From UKL13-2 sp043744255 (GTDB taxonomy: Bacteria; Pseudomonadota; Gammaproteobacteria; Burkholderiales; Usitatibacteraceae), in assembly GCA_043744255.1 (NCBI GenBank), contig JAYTVA010000110.1:1-64000 (forward strand): DNA of 64,000 nt, in the 5' to 3' direction. Below are positions 44,236-52,772 of the stretch, one piece after another (within the stretch, counting starts at the first letter, position 1; each line of letters opens with the position of its first letter). The notes under the pieces were generated by a model. That model had not been told where the DNA came from. It made no database searches and saw only the letters and a list, made by a program, of their open reading frames with translations. The position numbers and the translations under genes are program-made.

Positions 44236-44862
44236 CTTAAGTTATACTCATATCTCGTTGATTTTGAAGCGAGTCCTGAATTGATTCGGCGCACCAAGGT
44301 GGTTGCCGCTCCGTTCCGGACCAGCCGATCATCACCGCAATTTTCACCGCCCCACAGTCCCGCGCGATTTCTAAATCCATCGCCAGTGGCTTGTGAAACG
44401 TGAATCCCTTGCGGAAAACGGGCGGTCGTTTTCGCTCACCGCGGCCAGCTTACAGCGGCCAAAACAAGTAGCGATACTAAACGATTTACGCGCGCCCTCC
44501 GGGATGCAGGTCGATAGACCCAGCGGCCGGAGCCAAAGCAAGATGGTGCCGTGAAGTGGAATATTTTTAGCTTGCCTCGAACTGAGACAGGCTTTGGATG
44601 AAGAAGAACCGAGTGTTGTGGTTGCGAAGCTTCCAACTCCAGCGCTCCATGCGTATGAGCCGTATCGTGAAATCCCATATCAAGAACCTCCGGATTTTCA
44701 GCGCTCTCCCTGATTTTTCAGCGAGAGCTTTACTTCGCTAACGCGCATGTCCCGCGCGTTTGGCGCGGTGTGGTTTTGGCCCGTCCGCCATTCCCTTCTG
44801 GCCTCGCCATGCCTTTGGTTCGACGTTGCTGTCGAGAGCAAAGCGCGAGAAAGAAGACATAA
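44236..44862 (+). promoter_or_regulatory. 627-bp divergent rluC/rne region with the long rne leader
   Basis: No protein gene is convincing in this stretch. In other proteobacteria the rne mRNA has a long 5' leader that lets RNase E control its own message, and the length here fits that. I see a short inverted repeat just before the gene (AGCGA / TCGCT, about 44721-44740) but no conserved leader motif I can name. A small reverse-strand frame (44436-44678) has no family match or ribosome-binding site. Confidence 0.5.
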
Positions 44863-47625
44863 ATGAAACGAATGCTATTCAACGCAACCCAGCCCGAAGA
44901 GCTGCGCGTTGCCATTGTTGATGGTCAAAAACTGGTCGATCTCGACATCGAGCACGCCGGTCAGGAACAACGCAAAAGCAACATCTACAAGGCCAAAGTC
45001 ACCCGCGTCGAGCAATCGCTTGAAGCCATCTTCGTTGACTACGGCGCCGAACGCCACGGCTTCTTGCCGTTCAAAGAACTCACCCGCGAGTACGTGCAAG
45101 GCGAAGACGGCGACGGTACCCGCGCCAAACTCGCGCAAAATCTCAAGGTCGGTCAGGAGATTTTGGTGCAGGTCGAGAAGGACGAGCGCGGCAACAAAGG
45201 TGCAGCGCTCACTACTTACATCTCACTCGCTGGTCGCTACTTGGTATTGATGCCAAACAACCCACGCGGTGGCGGCGTCTCGCGCCGTGTTGAAGGTGAA
45301 GACCGCGCGGAATTGCGCGAAACACTGGATTCATTAAACATTCCACAAGGCATGAGCGTCATTGCGCGCACCGCTGGTATCGGTCGCAGCGCCGAAGAAT
45401 TGCAGTGGGACTTGAGCTACCTGATGCAGTTGTGGGAAGCCATCGAAGGTGCCGGCCGCGATGTCAAAGCGCCTGAGTTGATCTATCTTGAATCGAGCTT
45501 GGTGGTTCGCGCGATTCGCGATTTATTCCAGCCAGACATCGGCGAAATCTTGATCGACACGCCAGAAATTTTTGAACAAGCGCAGTCGTTTATGTCCACC
45601 GTGATGCCCGCCAACGTGGGCAAGGTTAAGTTGTATACGGATGACGTGCCGCTGTTCTCGCGCTTCCAGATCGAGCACCAGATCGAAACCGCATATCGCC
45701 GCGATGTGCAACTGCCATCCGGTGGTGCGATTGTCATCGACCACACCGAAGCACTGGTCTCCATCGACGTCAACTCCGCACGCTCCACACGCGGCCACGA
45801 CATTGAAGACACCGCCTTCCGCACCAACTGCGAAGCAGCTGACGAAATCGCCCGCCAACTGCGCCTGCGCGATTTGGGTGGCTTGGTGGTGATCGACTTC
45901 ATCGACATGGAATCGACGAAAAACCAACGCGAAGTGGAGAACCGTTTGCGCGACGCGTTGCATCACGACCGCGCCCGCGTGCAGACCGGCAAGATTTCAC
46001 GCTTCGGCTTGCTCGAACTTTCGCGTCAGCGTTTGCAACCCGCGCTGTCCGAATCGAGCTACATCCCCTGCCCGCGCTGCCACGGCATCGGTCATATCCG
46101 CGACACTTCATCGTCTGCGTTACACATCCTGCGCATCATTCAAGAAGAGTCGATGAAAGAAAACACCGCCGCAATTCATGCGCAGGTGCCAGTCGATGTT
46201 GCGACCTACCTGTTGAACGAAAAGCGCCAAGACGTGCACGCCATCGAGACCCGATTCAAGGTCAATGTGCTACTGATCCCGAACGTGCATCTGGAAACGC
46301 CGAACTACGAAATCGAGCGCCTACGCCACGATTCCGAAAAGCTCGATGTCACCACGCCTAGCTATCAAATGGTAGTGAAGCCGGCTGAGGACGTTGCAGC
46401 GAAATCCGCTGCTGCCACGCCAGAAGCCAAAGCCACTCGCCCGGAGCCGATTGTCAAGGGCATCACGCCGGATCAACCTGCGCCGATTGCAGCTGAACCG
46501 GTGCCACGCGAACTGCGTGCGCCCGCGCTTGCAGCTGTTGCAGCAGTCACGCCAGCACCGTCGATGTGGCAACGCTTCAAACGGGTGTTTGTCGGTGAAG
46601 CCGCACCAGCACAGCCGATTGCACCGCAGCGCCCAATCGGCGACGCTGCGAAAAAAGACGGTGCACGTGGTGAACAGAATCGTGATCGCTCGCGTCGTGA
46701 TGGTGGCCGTGATGGTGCACGCGATGGTGGCCGTGACGGCAGCCGCGATGGCGGACGCGACAGCAAACGCGGCCCGGGTGCACGTTCTGGTCAAGGTCAG
46801 GGGCAAGGGCAGGGTCAAGGACAAGGCCAACAAGGTCAAGGTCGCGGCCCACGCAAGGAAGGCGATGCTCGTCCACCGCAGAACCGTGAACCGCGTGCAG
46901 ACGGCGCACCAGACGCCAAGCCACAAGAAGGTCGTGGCCCGCGCGAGCCGGCGCAGCAACAAAAACCACGTCAACCGCAAGCACCAAAACCAGCCCTCGA
47001 AGCCAGACCAGCGGTTGAAGGCGAAGAGGGCGAAGGTCGCAGTCGTCGTCGCCGTGGTCGCGGTGGACGGGGTGGTCGTGATGGTGCAGAACGTGGCGAG
47101 CGCAGTCCGCGCAACGACGCGAACGACGCGGCAGTCGCGGAATCGGCCGTGCCGCGTAACGCGGCAACAGCACCGGTAGCACTCGCCGCCGTCAGCGCCC
47201 TCACCGCCGCACCAATGCATCACGCGCCCGAGTCCGTACCGACACCGACCCACGCGCCGGAAGCCGCACGCGAGCACGTGGCGGCACCAGCACCAGCTCC
47301 GGTCGCGCCACCTGCACCTGTTGCAGCGCCCGCATCGGTAGCAACGCCGCAACATGCCGCCGGCGTGGTCGATCAAATCGACGACGCGCAAACGCAACAG
47401 CCGTCACGTCGCCGTCCGCGCCCCGAATCACCTGCGGCTGCAGCCAGCGCGTCGCTGGTTTTCATCGAGACCGCACCAGACAAGGCGCAACAATCGGGGC
47501 TCGTCGAGGAAGAAGCCCAACGTCGCCGCACACCGCGTCCACGCAAAGTGCGTGAGCAAGTGAGCGAGCCGCTGATGGTAGTTGAAACGGCGTCCACAAC
47601 GCCTCCACAAAACCCACAAGCGTAG
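44863..47625 (+). CDS. rne: Ribonuclease E
   Basis: 920 residues. Main endonuclease of RNA decay and rRNA/tRNA processing, membrane-associated and scaffold of the degradosome. S1 domain about residues 35-120, RNase E/G catalytic domain to about 400 with catalytic Asp about 301 (SIDVNSARS) and about 344 (VIDFIDMESTKN), zinc-link CPRC near residue 404. From about residue 500 on the protein is disordered: Ala/Pro-rich, an RDGGRDGARDGGRDGSRDGG-type repeat (about 46696-46770), a GQ repeat (about 46791-46845) and Arg-rich RSRRRRGRGGRGGRDG, likely RNA-binding. ATG start at 44863. A clear terminator follows. Confidence 0.97.
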   Translation: MKRMLFNATQPEELRVAIVDGQKLVDLDIEHAGQEQRKSNIYKAKVTRVEQSLEAIFVDYGAERHGFLPFKELTREYVQGEDGDGTRAKLAQNLKVGQEILVQVEKDERGNKGAALTTYISLAGRYLVLMPNNPRGGGVSRRVEGEDRAELRETLDSLNIPQGMSVIARTAGIGRSAEELQWDLSYLMQLWEAIEGAGRDVKAPELIYLESSLVVRAIRDLFQPDIGEILIDTPEIFEQAQSFMSTVMPANVGKVKLYTDDVPLFSRFQIEHQIETAYRRDVQLPSGGAIVIDHTEALVSIDVNSARSTRGHDIEDTAFRTNCEAADEIARQLRLRDLGGLVVIDFIDMESTKNQREVENRLRDALHHDRARVQTGKISRFGLLELSRQRLQPALSESSYIPCPRCHGIGHIRDTSSSALHILRIIQEESMKENTAAIHAQVPVDVATYLLNEKRQDVHAIETRFKVNVLLIPNVHLETPNYEIERLRHDSEKLDVTTPSYQMVVKPAEDVAAKSAAATPEAKATRPEPIVKGITPDQPAPIAAEPVPRELRAPALAAVAAVTPAPSMWQRFKRVFVGEAAPAQPIAPQRPIGDAAKKDGARGEQNRDRSRRDGGRDGARDGGRDGSRDGGRDSKRGPGARSGQGQGQGQGQGQGQQGQGRGPRKEGDARPPQNREPRADGAPDAKPQEGRGPREPAQQQKPRQPQAPKPALEARPAVEGEEGEGRSRRRRGRGGRGGRDGAERGERSPRNDANDAAVAESAVPRNAATAPVALAAVSALTAAPMHHAPESVPTPTHAPEAAREHVAAPAPAPVAPPAPVAAPASVATPQHAAGVVDQIDDAQTQQPSRRRPRPESPAAAASASLVFIETAPDKAQQSGLVEEEAQRRRTPRPRKVREQVSEPLMVVETASTTPPQNPQA

Positions 47626-47640
47626 GCAACCCGCTGCACA

Positions 47641-47674
47641 AAAACCGTTCGAGGCGACTCGAACGGTTTTTTTT
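47641..47674 (+). terminator. Rho-independent terminator of rne
   Basis: CCGTTCGAG-gcga-CTCGAACGG forms a perfect 9-bp stem, extended by flanking A and T residues, and is followed by eight T. It lies 16 bp after the rne stop codon. No other terminator in the window is as clear. Confidence 0.93.
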
Positions 47675-47750
47675 CGCACCACATTTCCGTTTCGTGTCGA
47701 TCCGGCAAAGAAACGAATAACATAGCGTTCAATCAACAAGGGACACTGAC

Positions 47751-48362
47751 ATGCCTGCCGCGCTCGCCTCCATCGACTTCTACTTCGATTTTTCTTCGCC
47801 ATACGGCTATCTAGCCTCGCTGCGCATCGACGCGCTCGCCGCGAAATATGGCCGTAGCGTGACGTGGCGACCGATCCTGCTCGGCCCGGCATTCAAAGCC
47901 AGCGGTAACGCGCCATTGATCGGTCAGCCGCTCAAGGGCGACTATGCAAAACGCGATCTCGTGCGCACCGCGAAATTCATGGGTATCCCGTTCGGCATGC
48001 CAACGCCCTTCCCCATCGGTACGCAAAATGCCGCGCGCGCGTTTTACTGGCTGGCAGATCGCGATGTGGCGTTGGCGAAGAAAGTTGCTACCGCACTTTT
48101 CCACAACTATTTCGTCGATGGCCGTGACATTAGCTCACCAGAAGTCGTCGTAGAAGTCGCGAGTGTTAGTGGTGCCGACGGTGCTGCACTCGCCACTGCG
48201 CTTGCCGATCCGGTGGTCAAAGAACGCTTGAAAAAAGAAGTCGAAACCTCGCTCGCCAACGGCGTTTTCGGCTCACCCTACACCATCGTCGACGGCGAGC
48301 CATTCTGGGGTGCGGATCGTCTTGACCACATCGAGGCTTGGCTGAAGAGTGGCGGGTGGTGA
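47751..48362 (+). CDS. 2-hydroxychromene-2-carboxylate isomerase / DsbA-like (kappa GST) family protein
   Basis: 203 residues. Thioredoxin-fold isomerase family that uses glutathione in aromatic ring degradation (NahD). FYFDFSSPYGYLASLRIDAL near residue 8 has the catalytic Ser position of the family, then WRPILLGPAFKASG, and ANGVFGSPYTIVDGEPFWGADRLD near the C-terminus. No aromatic-degradation genes are near, so a general glutathione-linked role is as likely. ATG start at 47751, with AGGGA upstream. It follows the rne terminator, so it has its own promoter. Confidence 0.9.
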   Translation: MPAALASIDFYFDFSSPYGYLASLRIDALAAKYGRSVTWRPILLGPAFKASGNAPLIGQPLKGDYAKRDLVRTAKFMGIPFGMPTPFPIGTQNAARAFYWLADRDVALAKKVATALFHNYFVDGRDISSPEVVVEVASVSGADGAALATALADPVVKERLKKEVETSLANGVFGSPYTIVDGEPFWGADRLDHIEAWLKSGGW

Positions 48363-48376
48363 TCACATTTATCGCA

Positions 48377-48439
48377 GGTCGGGTTGCGCAGCTACCCGAC
48401 CGTGGAAGTACGCACATGCAGCCAGGTAGCTGCGCAACC
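48377..48439. repeat. Nested inverted repeats between the isomerase and VOC genes
   Basis: Two 15-base arms (GGTTGCGCAGCTACC at 48382-48396 and GGTAGCTGCGCAACC at 48425-48439) are exact reverse complements 28 bases apart. The first arm also sits in its own hairpin (GGTCGGGT / ACCCGACC, 48377-48401). The structure resembles a REP-type element or a strong bidirectional RNA hairpin; there is no T-run. A copy elsewhere in the genome would support a REP element. Confidence 0.6.
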
Positions 48440-48483
48440 TAGCCGACAAATTTCAGAGTGAGAAAACCCCGCAGGAGCGCACC

Positions 48484-48858
48484 ATGCCAACCATTCAATC
48501 CATCGGCCAAATCGCCATCAACGCGAAAGACGTAGCACGCGCGAAAGCCTTTTATCAGGACGTGCTCGGTCTCACGCATCTGTTCGACGCCGGGCCGAAG
48601 CTCAGTTTCTTTCGTTGCGGCGAAGTGCGGCTAATGATTACCACCGCCGAGAAACCAGAGTTCGATCATCCTGCGTCGATCATTTACTACAAGGTTGCGG
48701 ATCTCAGCGCCACGTGTGCTGCGCTCACGGCAAAAGGCATAACGTTCGAGCAGCAACCCGCGCTGGTCGCACCGATGTCCGACCACGATTTGTGGATGGC
48801 ATTCCTGCGTGATTCAGAGGGCAACATGGTGGGCTTGATGGCGGAAGTCAAACGCTAG
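48484..48858 (+). CDS. VOC-family (glyoxalase/dioxygenase fold) protein
   Basis: 124 residues. Vicinal-oxygen-chelate fold with two beta-alpha-beta-beta-beta units: IGQIAINAKDVARAKAFYQD at the start, VLGLTHLFDAGPKLSFFRCG, and LWMAFLRDSEGNMVGLMAEV at the end with the Glu metal-ligand position (DSEGN). The substrate is unknown. AGGAG lies before the ATG at 48484. It stands alone between the inverted repeat and the convergent phosphatase gene. Confidence 0.88.
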   Translation: MPTIQSIGQIAINAKDVARAKAFYQDVLGLTHLFDAGPKLSFFRCGEVRLMITTAEKPEFDHPASIIYYKVADLSATCAALTAKGITFEQQPALVAPMSDHDLWMAFLRDSEGNMVGLMAEVKR

Positions 48859-48897
48859 CCTTAGCTTAACGTGTTCGCCGATATTCGATACTAGGCA

Positions 48898-49398
48898 TCA
48901 TCGACGCACATCGAAGTCATCACTTAGCTGCGTTAACAGCGCTTGTTGCAAACCGTGGCAACCTCGCTCAACGAGATCAAGCACACGCTCGAAATCATTC
49001 GCCTCGCCATAGTAGGGATCCGGTACTTCAAGGCCCTCTGCCCCGACCGCAAATTCAAGCAGCAATTTCACGCGACCCGCGAACTTTGCCGGACACATCG
49101 CGCGCAAGTACTTCATGTTGATTTCGTCCATCGCCAACACGTAATCAAATCGCGCGAAGTCTGCCGTCATGATCTGACGCGCACGCAATGGCGTAAGATC
49201 AACGCCGCGCCGAGCCGCATGTTCGACGCTACGCGCGTCGGGCGGCGCACCGATGTGATAACCGTGGGTGCCCGCAGAATCAATATCCACGCGGCTTTCC
49301 AGAGGGGTGTCGACGATCAGCTTGCGCATCACGCCTTCCGCTGATGGCGAGCGGCAGATGTTGCCGGTACATACAAACAAAATTCTCGTCAGATCCAT
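48898..49398 (-). CDS. Low-molecular-weight protein tyrosine phosphatase
   Basis: 166 residues. P-loop C-x5-R in FVCTGNICRSPSAEGVM near residue 10, general-acid Asp in VPDPYYGEANDFERVLDLV near residue 130, the pattern of bacterial LMW-PTPs. Such enzymes often control tyrosine kinases of exopolysaccharide synthesis, or arsenate reduction. The ATG at 49398 directly follows the uvrB stop codon, so the two genes form one transcript. No tyrosine kinase gene is next to it. Confidence 0.93.
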   Translation of the reverse strand: MDLTRILFVCTGNICRSPSAEGVMRKLIVDTPLESRVDIDSAGTHGYHIGAPPDARSVEHAARRGVDLTPLRARQIMTADFARFDYVLAMDEINMKYLRAMCPAKFAGRVKLLLEFAVGAEGLEVPDPYYGEANDFERVLDLVERGCHGLQQALLTQLSDDFDVRR

Positions 49399-51450
49399 TT
49401 ACGCAGCCTCGTCCTTGCCACCCAGCACCAACATCTTGTTGCGCAACATTCGCAACTCGTCGCGTAACTTCGCCGCCTTCTCAAACTCCAGATTGCGTGC
49501 GGCTTCCATCATCTCTTTCTCAACGCGTTTGATCGCAGCCTCCATTTGTTTTTCATTGAGCACTTCGTATTTCTTGCGATCCTGCGCGGCTTTGCGATCC
49601 GTCGATTGCGTCGCGCGCTTCTCGTCGATGTCGTAGCCGCTCTCAATAATGTCCTTGATGCGTTTGGTCACCGAACGCGGTGTGATGCCATGCTCAACGT
49701 TAAACGCAAGTTGCTTCTCACGACGACGATTGGTTTCCGAAATCGCGAACTTCATTGAGTCGGTTTCGCGGTCCCCGTACAAAATCGCCGTGCCATTCAA
49801 ATTTCGCGCGGCGCGGCCAATGGTTTGAATCAACGAGCGAGCGCCGCGCAAAAATCCTTCTTTGTCTGCGTCAAGAATCGCCACCAGCGAGACTTCGGGA
49901 ATATCCAAGCCCTCGCGCAGCAAGTTGATGCCAACCAATACATCGAACAAGCCGGCACGCAAATCACGAATAATTTCCACGCGCTCCACGGTATCAATAT
50001 CCGAGTGTAAGTAGCGCACCTTGATGCCGTTCTCGGTCAAGTAATCCGTGAGGTCTTCCGACATCCGTTTGGTCAAGGTCGTGACCAGTACACGTTCGTT
50101 CAGCGCCACCCGCTTGTTAATTTCCGACAGCACATCATCCACCTGCGTAGACGCAGGCCGCACGAACAACATCGGATCAACCAAGCCGGTTGGGCGCACT
50201 ACCTGTTCGACAATTTGCGCGGCGTGTTTCGCTTCGTAATCGGCTGGTGTTGCCGACACGAACACGGTCTGGCGCATCAGCGTTTCGAATTCATCGAATC
50301 TGAGTGGTCGGTTATCCATCGCCGACGGCAAGCGAAATCCATAGCCCACCAAATTTTCCTTGCGCGCACGATCCCCTTTGTACATCCCACCCACTTGCGG
50401 TACCGTGACGTGGCTCTCGTCGATAATCATCAACGCGTTCTTCGGCAAATAGTCGATCAAGGTCGGCGGCGGCGAACCGGGCGGGCGACCACTCAAATGC
50501 CGCGAATAATTTTCGATGCCTTTACAAAAACCAATCTCGTTCAGCATTTCTAAATCAAATGTGGTGCGCTGCTGAATCCGTTGCGCTTCAAGGAGTTTGC
50601 CTTCCTTGGTGTAATGCTCAATGCGCTCACGCAGTTCAATCTTGATCGCTTCAATGGCCTTCAAAGTCGTGCCGCGCGTGCTCACGTATTGGCTCTTGGC
50701 ATATACCGTGAAGCGCGGAATTTTTTGTACGGTGTGACCGGTCAATGGGTCAAACAACGTCAGCGATTCAATCTCGTCATCGAACATGGAAATGCGCAAC
50801 GCCACTTCCGCGTTCTCGGCCGGAAACACATCCAGCGAATCGCCACGCACGCGAAACGTGCCGCGACGGAAATCCAACTCGGCACGCGCGTATTGCATCG
50901 CCGACAGTTGGCGAATCATGTCCTGCTGCAACACCTTGTCGCCGGGGCGCACGATCATGCGCATCGCGTAGTAATCGGTCGGATCGCCCACGCCATAGAT
51001 GCACGACACGGTCGCGACGATGATCGAATCTTGCCGCTCTAGCAACGATTTGGTGGCCGACAGACGCATCTGCTCGATGTGCTCGTTGATCGATGAATCT
51101 TTTTCGATAAACAAATCGCGCGACGGCACATACGCTTCCGGCTGGTAGTAGTCGTAATACGACACGAAATACTCCACCGCGTTTTCCGGAAAAAATTCCT
51201 TGAACTCGGCATACAACTGCGCCGCCAGCGTCTTGTTCGGTGCCATCACCAACGCGGGCCGACCTAGCTGCGCAATCACATTCGCCATCGTGTAAGTCTT
51301 GCCCGAGCCGGTCACGCCCAGCAAGGTCTGGAACGCGAGTCCGTCGTGAATGCCTTCGATCAGTTTTTCAATCGCGGCCGGCTGATCGCCAGCGGGCGGG
51401 AATGGTTGGTTGAGACGGTAGGGGGAGTTGGGGTACGTGAGGAGGGGCAT
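49399..51450 (-). CDS. uvrB: UvrB, excinuclease ABC subunit B
   Basis: 683 residues from ATG at 51450 (ATG two codons earlier also possible). Damage-verification helicase of nucleotide excision repair. Walker A GVTGSGKTYTMANV near residue 47, the beta-hairpin that clamps DNA (YYDYYQPEAYVPSRDLFIEK), DEAD-like motif IIDESHVT near 335, motif VI QTIGRAARN near 540, and the C-terminal UVR domain that meets UvrC (MEAAIKRVEKEMMEAARNLE near 640). No LexA-type SOS box is clear in its upstream region. Confidence 0.98.
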   Translation of the reverse strand: MPLLTYPNSPYRLNQPFPPAGDQPAAIEKLIEGIHDGLAFQTLLGVTGSGKTYTMANVIAQLGRPALVMAPNKTLAAQLYAEFKEFFPENAVEYFVSYYDYYQPEAYVPSRDLFIEKDSSINEHIEQMRLSATKSLLERQDSIIVATVSCIYGVGDPTDYYAMRMIVRPGDKVLQQDMIRQLSAMQYARAELDFRRGTFRVRGDSLDVFPAENAEVALRISMFDDEIESLTLFDPLTGHTVQKIPRFTVYAKSQYVSTRGTTLKAIEAIKIELRERIEHYTKEGKLLEAQRIQQRTTFDLEMLNEIGFCKGIENYSRHLSGRPPGSPPPTLIDYLPKNALMIIDESHVTVPQVGGMYKGDRARKENLVGYGFRLPSAMDNRPLRFDEFETLMRQTVFVSATPADYEAKHAAQIVEQVVRPTGLVDPMLFVRPASTQVDDVLSEINKRVALNERVLVTTLTKRMSEDLTDYLTENGIKVRYLHSDIDTVERVEIIRDLRAGLFDVLVGINLLREGLDIPEVSLVAILDADKEGFLRGARSLIQTIGRAARNLNGTAILYGDRETDSMKFAISETNRRREKQLAFNVEHGITPRSVTKRIKDIIESGYDIDEKRATQSTDRKAAQDRKKYEVLNEKQMEAAIKRVEKEMMEAARNLEFEKAAKLRDELRMLRNKMLVLGGKDEAA

Positions 51451-51456
51451 GGGCAA

Positions 51457-51666
51457 ATTTTAACAGCGTGCGCCTGTCGCCAACGCTAGTTGTCAGGTTG
51501 GCGGGGCTTTGCACACGCCGCCTTCGAGAACCGCGCACGTTTGGGCGCACGAACCTCCCGCGCAAGGAAAAACACTCATTGGTAGCCCCCGCAGTGTTGG
51601 CAGCGAAAGCAAGCAGACGCGATCACCATCAACAGCGTAAAATAATAACTGTATATTTGACTCGCT
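51457..51666. promoter_or_regulatory. Divergent uvrB / vapB45-like promoter region
   Basis: 210 bases hold the promoters for uvrB (reverse) and the antitoxin-toxin pair (forward). An A/T-rich TAAAATAATAACTGTATATTTG at about 51638-51658 lies just before the antitoxin ATG, leaving almost no leader and no Shine-Dalgarno site, so the antitoxin mRNA may be nearly leaderless. Antitoxins of this type often repress their own promoter, but no operator palindrome is obvious. Confidence 0.4.
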
Positions 51667-52353
51667 ATGAGCACACCAAACACCAATCTTCGCGATCAAC
51701 CCGCGTATGGCCTTGCGGAAGCAGCGCGCTACCTTAAAGTGCCAGCCGCGACATTGCGTTCGTGGGTCGTTGGCCGCGCATACCCAAAGGGTGAAACGGT
51801 CGCCAAATTTCACCCCCTCATCAAGCTGGCCGACAAACAGCCACCACTACTGTCATTTTATAACCTCGTCGAAGCACATGTTTTGCGCTCACTGCGCAGC
51901 GAGCACGGCGTCGCGGTCCACGAATTGCGCAGAGCAATACGCTACGCGGAGCGTACGCTGAATATCGAACGGCTACTGCTGAACAAAGCCATTCGCACTC
52001 ACGCTGGCCAAGTATTTCTCGACGAATACGGCAAGCTTATCAACCTCACTGCATCCGGTCAGCTTGCCATGCGCAAGCTGTTGGAGGCGCACTTAAAGCG
52101 CGTGGAATGGGACGACTGGCAGTTTCCGGTGCGCCTCTACCCGTACGTGTCTTCTGAGCCGGGCGCTGAGCGCCCCATTGCGATTGATCCAAATATTGCA
52201 TTTGGCCGTCCGGTTATCGTACGAGTCGGTGTTTCGACTGGCGCAATTGCCAAGCGTATTGATGCTGGTGAATCTGTGCAGGAATTAGCCAACGATTACG
52301 GCCTTCTGCCTGCGGACATTGAACAGGCGGTACTGTACGAACGCGCGGCTTGA
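51667..52353 (+). CDS. VapB45-like antitoxin with HTH and DUF433 domains
   Basis: 228 residues. A MerR-like DNA-binding part at the N-terminus (YGLAEAARYLKVPAATLRSW near residue 14) and a C-terminal DUF433 domain (PIAIDPNIAFGRPVIVRVGV, then GESVQELANDYGLLPADIEQ). The same two-part build and length as the M. tuberculosis antitoxin VapB45. It probably binds and silences the toxin and controls the operon. Its stop codon overlaps the toxin start (TTGA). No Shine-Dalgarno is visible before the ATG at 51667. Confidence 0.85.
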   Translation: MSTPNTNLRDQPAYGLAEAARYLKVPAATLRSWVVGRAYPKGETVAKFHPLIKLADKQPPLLSFYNLVEAHVLRSLRSEHGVAVHELRRAIRYAERTLNIERLLLNKAIRTHAGQVFLDEYGKLINLTASGQLAMRKLLEAHLKRVEWDDWQFPVRLYPYVSSEPGAERPIAIDPNIAFGRPVIVRVGVSTGAIAKRIDAGESVQELANDYGLLPADIEQAVLYERAA

Positions 52354-52772
52354 ATTCGCGGGTCTATTTCACTGACCGCGATTTGGGAAAGCAGTTTTCC
52401 ACCATTCTCGCGAGCGCCGGTTTGAACATCGAACGACACCACGATCTGTTCAAACCCGATGGCTCAGATGAACAATGGCTTCAGCATTGCGGCGAAAATG
52501 GTCGAATTGCCATCACGCACAACGAGCGCATTCGCTACACACCGAACGAACTCGCCGCCGTCAAACAGCATCGTGTTTCGCTGCGGATCGCCATCGGCCA
52601 CACGCCATTTCCACTGCTGGCAACAAACTTCCTGCGTACACTACCCAAAATCGAAGCGTTCCTGATACAGCACAAAGCGCCATTCATTGCGAAGGTCTAT
52701 CGGCCAACGCCGGCAGAACTTGGACGCGACGCCGATGCAGCCGGACGCATTGAGCTCTGGTATCCAAAATAA
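52350..52772 (+). CDS. VapC45-like PIN-domain toxin ribonuclease
   Basis: 140 residues from TTG at 52350, overlapping the antitoxin stop. The acidic N-terminus VYFTDRDLGKQFSTILASAG, then HHDLFKPDGSDEQWLQHCGE and RIAITHNERIRYTP fit the VapC45/PIN-like (Mut7-C-like) group, in which Asp/Glu residues hold Mg for RNA cutting. The candidate acidic residues are Asp9, Asp11, Asp33 and Glu36. The family and the coupled DUF433 partner make a type II toxin-antitoxin system likely; the RNA target is unknown. Confidence 0.82.
   Translation: MNSRVYFTDRDLGKQFSTILASAGLNIERHHDLFKPDGSDEQWLQHCGENGRIAITHNERIRYTPNELAAVKQHRVSLRIAIGHTPFPLLATNFLRTLPKIEAFLIQHKAPFIAKVYRPTPAELGRDADAAGRIELWYPK

Noticed and set aside
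44436..44678. 80-codon reverse-strand frame in the rne leader
   Set aside because: No ribosome-binding site, no family resemblance, odd composition.
46321..47397. Long antisense open frame (358 codons) against rne
   Set aside because: It mirrors the repeat- and Arg-rich tail of RNase E, is low-complexity, has no ribosome-binding site and no family features.
51645..51666. LexA-like half-site (CTGTATAT) before the antitoxin gene
   Set aside because: Only the left half fits; the right half diverges, and it is on the antitoxin side, not at uvrB.
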